DNA from: Nostoc piscinale CENA21
GTDB lineage: Bacteria; Cyanobacteriota; Cyanobacteriia; Cyanobacteriales; Nostocaceae
DNA: 64,000 nt
Direction: 5' to 3'
NCBI RefSeq assembly: GCF_001298445.1
Contig: NZ_CP012036.1
Location: 5,953,525-6,017,524 of the forward strand
This document shows, one piece after another, positions 37,607-46,721 of this stretch (position 1 is the stretch's first letter; every line of letters begins with the position of its first letter). Position numbers and translations under genes: made by a program. Below the pieces are notes generated by a model. That model did no database searches and was not told the DNA's origin. It was given only the letters and a program-made list of their open reading frames with translations.

Positions 37607-38260
37607 CACCATACTCATCAACCTTTGAGTAAAGTAGCTCTTAGGTAAAAAGCAGCGATCCAGGAAAAATGGATTGCGGATATTTTCACTGACAAGATTA
37701 TCAGATTTATGCAAATGACAGAATGGTGGCACAATTCCCCAATCTTCTGCTAACCAAATCCAGTATCCTATTTCGATTCTGCCGTAATTTGAGGCTGTGA
37801 GAATTTCTCCCACACTATTATTGAGAGATACGAATTCTGGCGAACATTTAACTTCAGTTAATAGCCATGCCAATTCTTCAACAGAAAAATGAAACCGATG
37901 TTCGGCTGCTATTTTAATAAACTGTTGTGGATTTTTAGCAGCTAGTAATTGTTCTTTTAAAGATGGGATTTTCTGTGCAGTATCCAATAAATCCCAAATT
38001 TGTTTTCTAGTGATCACAAACCACGCCAGTGCTTCTTGAGTCAATTTGTAACCATTTTCCTTAGCTAAGAGCAAAAATGCTTCAATGCTATCGATTTTTT
38101 CTAGTTGAGTGGTTAGGAAAAAATTCTGCTCTGCTAGTGATAAAAAATCAATAATTTTCTGCCATGTAAAATGGTCAAACTTTGGCAGTAATTTGACTTT
38201 CTCCTTCCAATAGGAATACTTATCCTCACTCAAGAATAAATTCCAGAGTTGATAATACAT
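37604..38260 (-). CDS. Protein with two Nif11-like domains
   Basis: Two helical modules match the Nif11 family: one around IDSIEAFLLLAKENGYKLTQEAL, the second IPSLKEQLLAAKNPQQFIKIAAEHRFHFSVEEL. Nif11 proteins are small (about 80-100 residues) and serve either as leader parts of some ribosomal peptide precursors or as unknown nif-associated proteins. Here 218 residues, no double-Gly cleavage site and no adjacent modification genes, so a structural or regulatory role is more likely. The C-terminal 60 residues have two Cys and are unlike Nif11. Function unknown. Confidence 0.65.
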   Translation of the reverse strand: MYYQLWNLFLSEDKYSYWKEKVKLLPKFDHFTWQKIIDFLSLAEQNFFLTTQLEKIDSIEAFLLLAKENGYKLTQEALAWFVITRKQIWDLLDTAQKIPSLKEQLLAAKNPQQFIKIAAEHRFHFSVEELAWLLTEVKCSPEFVSLNNSVGEILTASNYGRIEIGYWIWLAEDWGIVPPFCHLHKSDNLVSENIRNPFFLDRCFLPKSYFTQRLMSMV

Positions 38261-38780
38261 AATGTTATTGGTTTTAGTTTTAATAACTGTTAGGGATAAT
38301 TACCAGTGTAATAAGTATAAGTTGAGTTTATCGACAGTATTAACCAAACTAATTTATGTAAATGAAGTTACACAGTAGCTAAGTATAAAATTTTTGTAAG
38401 TTTTAGAACAAGTTAGCTTTGTATTTACGGTTGCTGTAATCTTCTGAGGCTAGGCGATCGCTCTTGATCAGTGAATATTGTAAAGCAAAGTAATTTTTTA
38501 GCTAATTATTGAAATTTTCATACGCAAAACTTAGTAATCATCTCAACATAAATTTGTATATTTATATACAAACGAAACTGCAACGTATGAACTGTTCTAC
38601 ATCAGCAGATACACAAAACAGGTTTGATTGAGTTAACAACATATTTCTAGAGAATGAATGCAGATTCTCTCAAAGGCAGGAGTAAATACTGCAATTATTA
38701 CTGCATTATTTTAATCATGAAAATTACAAATATTTGCCAATAACACAGCATTTATAAAATACAAGGTGATCACAAAATAA
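38261..38780. other. Intergenic region with a 20-bp palindrome
   Basis: 520 AT-rich bases between divergent genes. At 38553-38572 TTTGTATAT and ATATACAAA form a perfect 9-base inverted repeat around TT, which could be an operator or small hairpin. No gene or RNA was seen elsewhere in it. Confidence 0.45.
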
Positions 38781-39275
38781 ATGAACACCATATATCAAAA
38801 ACCTAAAAAAGCTCCCTTACCTGTGGCTGTATTTCTTTCAGCTTTGCTATCAGTTCCTTTGTTAAGTAGCTGTGGTGATGGCTCCCGCACAGCATCACCT
38901 CCACCGCCTGTAGATGACACAGTTGGTAGAAACGTAAATTATCCCTCTGCTACCAACCAACCCCAAGCTAAAAGAGGCTTATCTACTGGACAAAAAGTAG
39001 CAATTTTAGCAGGTGCTGCTGCTCTTTATTACCTCTATCAACAGCGCAAAAATGCCCAAGGAGCAGGGCCAAATGGTAAATATTACCTATCTAAAAATGG
39101 GCGTGTTTACTACCGCGATAACCAAGGTCGCGCTCACTGGGTAACACCGCCACAAGAAGGAATTCGCGTCCCAGAGTCGGAAGCGCAGCAGTATCGAGAT
39201 TTTCAAGGCTATAACGGGCGCTCTACAGGTCGTAATTTAAGAGATATTGCTCCCCAGGAAGCGCCAGCTTACTAG
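38781..39275 (+). CDS. Small lipoprotein, hypothetical
   Basis: The N-terminus has a hydrophobic core (VAVFLSALLSVPLLSSC) ending in a lipobox with Cys at about residue 32, so it should be a membrane-bound lipoprotein. It continues with a Pro-rich linker, a second hydrophobic patch (VAILAGAAALYYLYQQR) and a YYLSKNGRVYYRDNQGRAHWV segment rich in aromatic residues. The next gene starts 30 bases later, preceded by a good AGGAG, so these two are probably co-transcribed. Function unknown. Confidence 0.7.
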   Translation: MNTIYQKPKKAPLPVAVFLSALLSVPLLSSCGDGSRTASPPPPVDDTVGRNVNYPSATNQPQAKRGLSTGQKVAILAGAAALYYLYQQRKNAQGAGPNGKYYLSKNGRVYYRDNQGRAHWVTPPQEGIRVPESEAQQYRDFQGYNGRSTGRNLRDIAPQEAPAY

Positions 39276-39305
39276 ATTTAACCAAAAAACTTCAGGAGAA
39301 TAATT

Positions 39306-39614
39306 ATGGTAGACGGCTTTTTTCAAAGAGCGAAAGAGTTTTTCGCAGGCTCAAATAATAACGAAGTTGAACAAGATTTAGACCGAGAGGTACGTCCAGC
39401 CAGCGAAGACCCTTATGGCGACCCCGCAGATCAAGACTATGGCAATTTTACCCCAGCCAGCCAAGACCCTTACGGCGACCCTGCTGAACAGTATTACGGC
39501 AATGTCACCCCCGCCAGCCAAGACCCTTATGGCGACCCTGCTGATGAATACAGCAATTACAGCCCAGCGAGTGAAGATCCATACGGCGATCCGGCTGATG
39601 AATATGGACGTTAG
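39306..39614 (+). CDS. Small acidic tandem-repeat protein (PASxDPYGDPA)
   Basis: Not recognised. 102 residues: about 25 residues of basic/aromatic leader (VDGFFQRAKEFFAG), then four tandem copies of PAS-[E/Q]-DPYGDPA-[D/E], one about every 18-20 residues with short linkers ending in Tyr (YGN, YSN). Strongly acidic and without membrane segment. At DNA level the repeats are also alike (CCAGCCAGCCAAGACCCTTA), showing recent duplication. It follows the lipoprotein gene as a probable operon. Confidence 0.7.
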   Translation: MVDGFFQRAKEFFAGSNNNEVEQDLDREVRPASEDPYGDPADQDYGNFTPASQDPYGDPAEQYYGNVTPASQDPYGDPADEYSNYSPASEDPYGDPADEYGR

Positions 39615-39948
39615 TAATCATTAATGTCGTGACGATAGATTAAACTGGTGTTGATTTTAGGCGGTGGGATTGATTATCACTGCCTATTTTTTTTACCGCA
39701 GAGACGCAGAGAGCGCAGAGTTATTTTTGATAGGGGGGATTAAGAAGAAAGAGCGATCGCCCTTACTTTTTTATAATAGGAAATGAATACATCATCCTAT
39801 TAATATGGCTGAATCAACCGCAAACTAAAGTTTTATCAACGTAGACAATAATCTTTAGTACATATATACTAAAAACCGAACACTAGATTAGCTACACTGT
39901 TATACATAAAATTCAACTACAGTGTTTAGCTAGGGGCTTGAGCGTATA
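39615..39948. other. Intergenic region upstream of the helicase gene
   Basis: 334 bases. A CCGCAGAGACGCAGAGAGCGCAG repeat (about 39697-39720, common in Nostocales) and a HIP1 site near 39756 are visible. The remainder is AT-rich and presumably holds the helicase promoter. Confidence 0.5.
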
Positions 39949-42465
39949 ATGGCGGATTTCAAGAAATTACGTGAATCCAAAACTCAACCGACTGTTATAG
40001 ATCCAATAGCAATTTTCCGACGCTTGCCACCTATTCCTGGTTTCAAAGATATCTATACTAGCCAAGCAGAAGTATTAAGTGATTGGTTCAATCGTAGAAA
40101 TGAACGTGATCTAGTAATTAAGTTGCACACAGGTGGTGGCAAAACCTTAGTTGCCTTACTTATTGCTCAGTCAATCTTAAATGAACATCGTGAACCAGTA
40201 ATCTACTTATCTCCAACAGATCAACTGGTGGAACAGACTTTGGCAAAGGCGAAAGAGTACAACATTCCAGCAGTTGGCTACGGCAAAAATTTTGCTGAAG
40301 AGTTCCTTTCTGGTAAAAGTGTTCTAATTTGTACGTATCAAGCATTATTCAATGGTATTAGCCGATTTGGAGTTCGTGGCATAAAACCAGCACTTTCAGT
40401 GGCAGCAATCATACTTGATGATGCCCACGTTGCTTTTTCAACGATGCGCGATATTTTTACTCTACGTCTTGAAAGAATTAATAATCAAGAAGATTACGCT
40501 TCTCTTACAAATATATTCCGCAGTGATTTTGAGAAATTAGGAAAATTAGGCACATTTGATGATATTGTTAGCGGTAAACCAGCTAGTGGCATTTTAGAAG
40601 TTCCCTATTGGAGTTGGAAAGCTAGATCAGAACAAGCAAGAGAATTGCTACGTTATAAGGCAGATGATTACAAATTTGTGTGGCCATTTCTTCGTGATAA
40701 TTTTAATTATTGTCACTGCCTCATTAACCAAAATACTTTCGTCATTACACCAATCTTTCCTTTTGTTGATATAATTCCAACTTTTGCAGATTGCCCGCGA
40801 CGCATTTTTATGTCAGCAACTATCAGTGATGATAGTGCCATTGTAAGAACATTTGATGCAAATCCTGATTCTATATCTAAGCCAATTACATCTCACTCCT
40901 TAGCTGGTGTAAGTGAGCGAATGATTCTTGCTCCAGAACTTATGTCTTTCTCTGAAAAGGATGTCTCGAATATTCTCCAAGAACTAGTTAAAGAAATACC
41001 TAAAAACAAGATGGGAACAGTAATTCTCGTTCCATCTAAAGTAGCTGCACAACAGTGGCAGAATATTGCCATCCATTCAGATACACCTGAGAAAGTAGCT
41101 ATTGATGTTAAAAAACTTCAAGAAGGTACATCTTATGGGCCTTTCGTTTTTGCTAATCGTTATGACGGAATTGATCTCCCAGGTTCAGCATGTAGGTTAT
41201 TAGTTTTATCAGGATTACCTCGTGGAAGTAGTGAGTACGATCAATATCGGGCTAATACGTTCGCTGGAGGTTCTGAACTAACTAGCACATTAGCACAACG
41301 TATTGAACAAGGTATGGGAAGAGGTGCGCGAGGTTCTGGTGACTACTGTGTTGTAATACTTACTGGTCAAGAGCTAACTGCTTGGGTTGGTCGTTCAGCT
41401 AGTCTCAAATTTTTAACTAGAAGTACTCGCGCACAGCTAGAGATGGGAGTAGAAATAAGTAAAAATGCTACTAACAAAGAGTACTTGTATGAAACTATTA
41501 TGCAATGTCTGAATCGAGAAAAAGATTGGATTGAGTATCATGCAGAAACATTAGCCGAGCTTACCGAATCAGAAGAAGAAGATAAAAATTCTTTGACTCA
41601 GGCTGCTGTGGAACGCAAGGTATTTAAACTGATACGTGATGGGTATTTTGAAAAGGCTATCCATAAACTAGAAAAGTATTGGCAGGATTCAGCAGAACTT
41701 GACATCAAAAATAGAGGCTGGTTGAAACAACAAGCAGCTCGTGCAGCTTACTACTGGGAAAAAACTGATCTGTCTCAGCAACTTCAACAGCAAGCATATG
41801 CAGATAACTACAATCTGTTACGCCCTCAAGTTATTCCACCGTATGTGGCATTAACTAATCCAGGTAGACAAGCAGAAGCAATTGTAGATCAGATATCAAA
41901 TTACAAACTTCATAGACGAGGTTATATGTTATGGTTTCGACAAACTATCTCAGATTTAGTTCCAGAAGCTCCTGCTAATAGATTTGAGGAAGCTCTAGAA
42001 TACTTAGGTTTGATGCTAGGATTTCGTGCAGAAAGACCAGAAAAAATATATGCTAAAGGGCCAGACGTTTTGTGGTTACTTGATGATAAGCTAGGTTTAG
42101 TTATTGAAGCTAAAAGTAGAAAATACGAAAATAATCCTTTAAATAAAGATAACTATGGTCAACTATTGACTTCCGTAGAGTGGTTCAAAAAAGAGTATCC
42201 CACTTATTCATGTATACCTGTTTCCGTTCATCCTAATATTAATACAACAAAAGCTATTGTCGTTAATGATTCCAAAGCTTTAACCTTAAATAAATTAAAT
42301 CAACTCATTACTGATATCGGTCTTCTTATTAAAGAACTTTGTGAATCAAAAGTTTCTGAGGAACAACTTGTTATTAGATGTGAACAATTTTTAGCTCAAT
42401 CTAAGCTTAAACCAGAGTTACTGGTAGAAGAATATCTGATACCTTTTTCAGTAGCAGAGACTTGA
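39949..42465 (+). CDS. DEAD/DEAH-type helicase with C-terminal PD-(D/E)XK-like nuclease domain
   Basis: Superfamily 2 helicase: Walker A HTGGGKTLVA, Walker B variant ILDDAHVAF, motif III MSATIS, and motif VI QRIEQGMGRGARG in an XPD/DinG-like C-terminal helicase lobe (about residues 330-500). No Fe-S cysteine set is seen. The last ~200 residues contain GPDVLWLLDDKLGLVIEAKSRKY, in which Asp, then Glu-x-Lys on adjacent strands form a PD-(D/E)XK nuclease core. 838 residues. A helicase-nuclease fusion without a methylase suggests DNA or RNA restriction, but this is inference. A 20-base-pair terminator ends the transcript directly after the stop. Confidence 0.8.
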   Translation: MADFKKLRESKTQPTVIDPIAIFRRLPPIPGFKDIYTSQAEVLSDWFNRRNERDLVIKLHTGGGKTLVALLIAQSILNEHREPVIYLSPTDQLVEQTLAKAKEYNIPAVGYGKNFAEEFLSGKSVLICTYQALFNGISRFGVRGIKPALSVAAIILDDAHVAFSTMRDIFTLRLERINNQEDYASLTNIFRSDFEKLGKLGTFDDIVSGKPASGILEVPYWSWKARSEQARELLRYKADDYKFVWPFLRDNFNYCHCLINQNTFVITPIFPFVDIIPTFADCPRRIFMSATISDDSAIVRTFDANPDSISKPITSHSLAGVSERMILAPELMSFSEKDVSNILQELVKEIPKNKMGTVILVPSKVAAQQWQNIAIHSDTPEKVAIDVKKLQEGTSYGPFVFANRYDGIDLPGSACRLLVLSGLPRGSSEYDQYRANTFAGGSELTSTLAQRIEQGMGRGARGSGDYCVVILTGQELTAWVGRSASLKFLTRSTRAQLEMGVEISKNATNKEYLYETIMQCLNREKDWIEYHAETLAELTESEEEDKNSLTQAAVERKVFKLIRDGYFEKAIHKLEKYWQDSAELDIKNRGWLKQQAARAAYYWEKTDLSQQLQQQAYADNYNLLRPQVIPPYVALTNPGRQAEAIVDQISNYKLHRRGYMLWFRQTISDLVPEAPANRFEEALEYLGLMLGFRAERPEKIYAKGPDVLWLLDDKLGLVIEAKSRKYENNPLNKDNYGQLLTSVEWFKKEYPTYSCIPVSVHPNINTTKAIVVNDSKALTLNKLNQLITDIGLLIKELCESKVSEEQLVIRCEQFLAQSKLKPELLVEEYLIPFSVAET

Positions 42466-42466
42466 A

Positions 42467-42516
42467 AAATTCGTAGTAAAGCTAATCTTTTATAGAATTA
42501 GCTTTACTACGAATTT
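42467..42516 (+). terminator. Perfect 20-bp hairpin after helicase
   Basis: Arms at 42467-42486 and 42497-42516 are exact reverse complements (starting AAATTCGTAGTAAAG) around a 10-base loop, starting one base after the helicase stop codon. T-rich bases end the second arm. The strongest terminator in the window; also possible as a bidirectional one. Confidence 0.8.
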
Positions 42517-42670
42517 TATGTCCACATTTTTAACTTTACACTGAAAATTTAATTCACTAATCTATCTGCGACAACTTCTTGTGATCGCAATATTATTTAT
42601 CTTATTGCTGAGATAAAATTGTGAAATAAATTCCCGTCTAAATTGTTTTTTCTAGGGAAGAAGTCTAACC

Positions 42671-42895
42671 ATGAAATACCAAGATATTATTACTATCGAA
42701 CCAGGTAAGAGGAGCGGTAAACCCTGTATTCGGGGGATGCGGATCACTGTATACGATATTCTCGAATATCTTGCAGGAGGTATGACAGAAGCAGAAATTT
42801 TAGAAGATTTTTCAGAACTGACATCTGAAGATATTAAAGCCTGTCTTGCATTTGCTGCTGATCGTGAGAAAAAGTTATTTGTGGCACCGTTGTGA
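42671..42895 (+). CDS. DUF433 family antitoxin
   Basis: 74 residues with the DUF433 pattern IEPGKRSGKPCIRGMRITVYDILEYLAGGMT then EILEDFSELTSEDIKACLAFAAD, a winged-helix fold. DUF433 proteins are usually antitoxins to DUF5615 PIN-like toxins. The stop overlaps by four bases the GTG start of the next gene, which codes for such a toxin, so a toxin-antitoxin module is well supported. Confidence 0.9.
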   Translation: MKYQDIITIEPGKRSGKPCIRGMRITVYDILEYLAGGMTEAEILEDFSELTSEDIKACLAFAADREKKLFVAPL

Positions 42896-43224
42896 AACTA
42901 CTTTTAGATGAAAATCTCTCAGATCAGATTGTTGGCAGGATTATCGACTTGTATCCTGATTCTCAACACGTAAAAACATTGTCACTAACGAATACTGATG
43001 ATGGGATTATCTGGGAATATGCAAAAGCACATAGTTTTGTGATTGTTTCCAAAGACTCTGACTTCCATCAACGCAGTTTACTTTACGGTCATCCCCCTAA
43101 GTTCATTTATCTTCGTATCGGTAACAGTCCAACATCAAAAATTGTTCAGATTTTGAGAGATAATTTCGTCACAATCATTGAATTTGGAAGTAGAGAATTA
43201 GAAAGTATATTAGTGCTGGCATAG
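42892..43224 (+). CDS. DUF5615 PIN-like toxin
   Basis: 110 residues. LLLDENLSDQIV at the N-terminus, DDGIIWEYAKAHSFVIVSKDSDF in the middle and the C-terminal strand FIYLRIGN match DUF5615, a PIN-domain group whose acidic residues (first Asp-Glu, and Asp in SKDSD) would hold Mg and cleave RNA. Translation coupled to the DUF433 gene through GTGA overlap. Same orientation as the helicase upstream, though a strong terminator separates them. Confidence 0.9.
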   Translation: MKLLLDENLSDQIVGRIIDLYPDSQHVKTLSLTNTDDGIIWEYAKAHSFVIVSKDSDFHQRSLLYGHPPKFIYLRIGNSPTSKIVQILRDNFVTIIEFGSRELESILVLA

Positions 43225-43290
43225 TTTAAAACAGCAGCTTAACTTGGTCTGTACTAAAAATTTAATCAGCGCAGCAATACCTCATCAATA

Positions 43291-44257
43291 TTATAATTTT
43301 GCTGCTAAAATTTCTTGCGATCGCTCGATATTTTTTCGCACAGATTTAGCAGAAGTATGCAACGCTGCTATTTCACTTTCACTTAAATTTAATTCTAAAA
43401 CACTTTCAATCCCACCGCAGCCTAAGCGACAAGGCACACCAATTACCACATCCTTTAAACCATATTCGCCGTCTAAATAAGCTGCAATTGGTAACAGCCG
43501 CGATTGATTTAATAATATTGACTCAACCATCATACTTGTCGCCGATGCTGGGGCAAAAAAATGCCCCACCTGTTTGGATTAATTCTACAATTTCTGCGCC
43601 ACCGTTACGGGTTCTTTCTATTAAGCGTTCAATGGTAGCTGCGTCTAATAATTCTGTAATGGGAATGCCGTTAACTGTGGCATAACGAGATAATGGAACC
43701 ATTAAATCGCCGTGGCTTCCTAATACCATCGCCTTCACATCGGCAGGTAAAACACCCAATTCTAAAGCGATGAAAGTTTCAAAGCGGGCTGAGTCTAACA
43801 CGCCAGCCATACCCATAATGCGATCGCGTGGTAAACCTGTAGCTTGCCAAGCTAAATAAGTCATCACATCTAAAGGGTTGGTGACAACGATAAAAATTGC
43901 ATTGGGCGAATGGGCGATCGCATTTTTTGCCGCTTCGACGACAATCTTGGCATTAGTTCTCAGCAAATCATCCCGACTCATTCCGGGTTTACGCGGCAGC
44001 CCAGCCGTAATCACTACAATTTCAGAATTAGCCGTATCAGCATAATTATTCGTCCCGATAATCTGACGATTATGCAGTTCTATTCCTCTGGCTTCCATTA
44101 AATCCAGCGCCAAACCTTGCGGCATACCCTCAACAATATCGAGTAAAACCACATCTGCTAAATTCTTCTCAGCAATACGTTGGGCGAGAGTACTACCAAC
44201 TCTACCAGCACCAACAATAGTGACACGCGGTAAATGGCAAGAAATAGAGGAAAACAT
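43291..44257 (-). pseudogene. mdh: Malate dehydrogenase, interrupted by one homopolymer frameshift
   Basis: NAD-dependent malate dehydrogenase (oxaloacetate-malate). The N-terminal frame has VTIVGAGRVGSTLAQRI, the substrate loop GLPRKPGMSRDDLL, NPLDVMTYLAW and VLGSHGDLMVPL with the catalytic His. It breaks at GGAFFCPS; a second frame resumes FFAPASATSMMVESILLNQ and continues GVPCRLGCGGIE to the end. The T run read on the coding strand (plus-strand A7 at 43555-43561) has one base too many. Restoring six gives GGAFFAPASATSMM, the family sequence, in a protein of about 320 residues. Since mdh is a core gene, an assembly error is likely. Confidence 0.85.
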
Positions 44258-44623
44258 AATTAATGCTTTATTTAGGTTTTAGATAATCCAAAAAATCAAT
44301 TATTTAATCTCTTTTTCAAAAATATTTCTCTTGTGGATGAACTGCGATCGCCAGCTTTTCACAGCAAGTATTGTCCCTTGATATTTTGCCAATATCTTAG
44401 CGCAGAACTTCTGGAAAAATTCAAAAGTCAGAATTGATGATTCTCAATTCTGACTTCTAGATTATATATAGTAGTCACTGATTGAGCATTGAGCGTTCGC
44501 GTAGCGTCTCCCTTGGGGAGAAGTCGAAATGCGTCTTCTAAATAATTATGTCCAACTACTTATTATCACGCCTTTTACATCCCACACTCAATCCTCAAAA
44601 AATCTGCTGCTAGATAAGAAAGA
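44258..44623. other. Intergenic region with interspersed repeat
   Basis: 366 bases. About 44491-44520 is the GAGCGTTCGCGTAGCGTCTC interspersed repeat known in Nostocales. The rest is AT-rich with no gene seen. Confidence 0.5.
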
Positions 44624-44908
44624 TTATTTTAAATTCAAAGAATCATGTTGTGATAGTAATTTCTCCACCTTCGCCTCGTCAATTCTTGCTGTTAATCTTT
44701 TAGCTTCATGCAAGTCTCTGGTTGTTTTTGCCAAGGTAAAAGTCGAACCAACGGAAAAAGCTAAACCCATACTCATAAAGCCTTTAACCCAGTTATCTAC
44801 AGGCAAATTAACAATACCAAAGCTAGTCATAGAAACAGACAGGATAAAAGCAGCCCATGTTTGAAGAATCCAAGCTGTACTATCTTTTTGTGAACCTAGT
44901 TGGTGCAT
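44624..44908 (-). CDS. YiaA/YiaB two-helix domain membrane protein
   Basis: 94 residues with two transmembrane helices in the typical arrangement: WILQTWAAFILSVSMTSFGI, a short loop with LPVDNWVKGF, then MSMGLAFSVGSTFTLAKTTRD. This is the two-helix domain of YiaA/YiaB (PF05360). The C-terminus (EAKRLTARIDEAKVEKLL) is cytoplasmic and coiled-coil-like. No function is established for the family. Confidence 0.85.
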   Translation of the reverse strand: MHQLGSQKDSTAWILQTWAAFILSVSMTSFGIVNLPVDNWVKGFMSMGLAFSVGSTFTLAKTTRDLHEAKRLTARIDEAKVEKLLSQHDSLNLK

Positions 44909-45094
44909 ATTTCCACCCGCTCAATTCAGTAATTTAATAGCGATATTATTAATTGGTATAGTCAATTACAACAATAAAATAACCACTTTGATAACTGGAC
45001 TGTAAAAAGTTAGCTAAAAAGTCTCTAAATAAAAGAATAACTGGTACAAAACTATGTACCAGTTAGATAAATGGCATAAAGTTACAGAATTTAA

Positions 45095-46696
45095 TTATTC
45101 AGATTCTGAAAATGTTTGTACCTTACCATCAGGACTGAAAACAACTCGAATTCTGATATTTTGACCAGATTTATTACCAGAAACAAAAGGCTTACCAATT
45201 GCAGGTATACCTGTATTATCAATAAACTCTCTTGCTGGCTTATTCAAAGGTAAAATTCGTGCCAGAGAACCATCCACATCCACAGTCAAGCTGTATTCTA
45301 ATGTTTGTGTCAATCCAGCAGGTGGTTGCCAACGCTTCTGAAAGAAACTTCTAGCTTCTGCGATTTGGGTTGTATCAAATATTGTGCTGTTGGTAGCCAC
45401 ATTAGAAGGTGTAGAAGTTTGCGGAACATCGCCTAATCTATCAACAAATGGATTGTTATCTGCTGCTGAAGGTGGTAGAGAAGAACTGATTTTTTCTCCT
45501 AGTTGCTGATTAGTTGGTGAGTACTCTGGAGAAAGATTATTACCACGGTTGTTATTGGGTATAGTTGCCAATGGTGGTGGAACAACTGACGGGATAGTAG
45601 TAGATGGTAAATTATCCGCCCCAGAAGACAGACGTGGAGGTAGACTCCGCCTTTGAGGTAAAGTAATTTCACTCTTAGTAATGGACGGTGCAGGGTTCAG
45701 CGCAATTGATTTGCCAGAAATTATTGTTGATGTGGTACTTGGGGGATTATTTTTGGTGCTAATGCTTGCTTGGGGTATATTCAGCCCAGTTTTAGCAGAT
45801 GTTGATGGTAAACCGAGCGAGGTGGTGGAGTTAGCCGAAGAAATACCCGCGCCAGGAGGAATGACAGGTTGCGCTGGTAAACGAGAAGTTGGCAGAGGCA
45901 GAGTAGAGTCGATGGGTGGCAATGTGGGTAAATTATCTGGAGATGCCAGTCCAGGTAGTGGTGTACTCAAGTTAGCTGATGGTGCAGGTGCTAAAGCCAC
46001 ATCAGACTCTTGGGAAGTAGTTTTCTTAGCTGTTGTCGGCTGATTTTGCCGATAATAATTGGCGTATTGTAAAGTGATTGGCAACAAACCAACACTTAAA
46101 ACCAAAACTGCGGCGACAGGGGCCCAAGTCGGGAAGCGGAGAACAGAATTATTATTATTCAAAGATGGTAAAGCCATCACATCAGCTGAGTATTCATCCA
46201 AAGCTGAGGCTAAATCAAAAAGTTGCAATAAACTGAGTTGCACCAATGGGCTAGAGGCTTGAGCAGACAAAGAACCAAGATATAATTTGTGAGTTAAAGA
46301 ACTCCCCGGTTCTAAATATATTTTGCTTTTGGGGATATCAGAGGTGAAAGATTTTAAAGTCTGTGTAGATAAAGCCGATGGGGCTGAATCATCAGATGTT
46401 GTACCTACATCGGAAAAGCCAGAAAAACCCAACGAAAAATTTTCTGGCGACTGTTGGAGGAATTGCTGCACATAGCTGGTGACGGCATCACACAAAGCTT
46501 CGAGTTGGTCGCGATCGCCCCGAATTACAACCCTGCGTTCTTCTGGTAGTCGTGGATCGTCAATGCGTAACTCAAAGCTGAGTTGCTTAATCACAGTTTT
46601 CCCCATCCAACGGGACAAAGGCGAACTTTGTGCCAATACTTCGAGTGTGCAAGTGGGGGGTGTGTAGCGACGAATGACAGAATTTAATACAGGCAT
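45095..46696 (-). CDS. DUF4335 family protein
   Basis: Cyanobacterial DUF4335. N-terminal domain (VIRRYTPPTCTLEVLAQSSPLSRW...FELRIDDPRLPEERRVVIRGDRDQLE) is followed by a transmembrane segment (PVAAVLVLSVGLLPITLQY at about residue 200), then a long Ser/Pro/Thr-rich low-complexity stretch, and a conserved C-terminus (EYSLTVDVDGSLARILPL...RVVFSPDGKVQ). About 533 residues. The ATG at 46696 is preferred because MPVLNSVIRRY begins the family homology. It starts 25 bases after DUF3038, so the pair is probably an operon. Confidence 0.85.
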   Translation of the reverse strand: MPVLNSVIRRYTPPTCTLEVLAQSSPLSRWMGKTVIKQLSFELRIDDPRLPEERRVVIRGDRDQLEALCDAVTSYVQQFLQQSPENFSLGFSGFSDVGTTSDDSAPSALSTQTLKSFTSDIPKSKIYLEPGSSLTHKLYLGSLSAQASSPLVQLSLLQLFDLASALDEYSADVMALPSLNNNNSVLRFPTWAPVAAVLVLSVGLLPITLQYANYYRQNQPTTAKKTTSQESDVALAPAPSANLSTPLPGLASPDNLPTLPPIDSTLPLPTSRLPAQPVIPPGAGISSANSTTSLGLPSTSAKTGLNIPQASISTKNNPPSTTSTIISGKSIALNPAPSITKSEITLPQRRSLPPRLSSGADNLPSTTIPSVVPPPLATIPNNNRGNNLSPEYSPTNQQLGEKISSSLPPSAADNNPFVDRLGDVPQTSTPSNVATNSTIFDTTQIAEARSFFQKRWQPPAGLTQTLEYSLTVDVDGSLARILPLNKPAREFIDNTGIPAIGKPFVSGNKSGQNIRIRVVFSPDGKVQTFSESE

Positions 46697-46721
46697 GGCA
46701 GAAACTGCAAAGGAGACGTTT

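Noticed and set aside
37604..38260. Nif11 RiPP precursor
   Set aside because: No double-Gly leader end, no Cys-rich short core and no lanthionine or radical-SAM maturation gene nearby.
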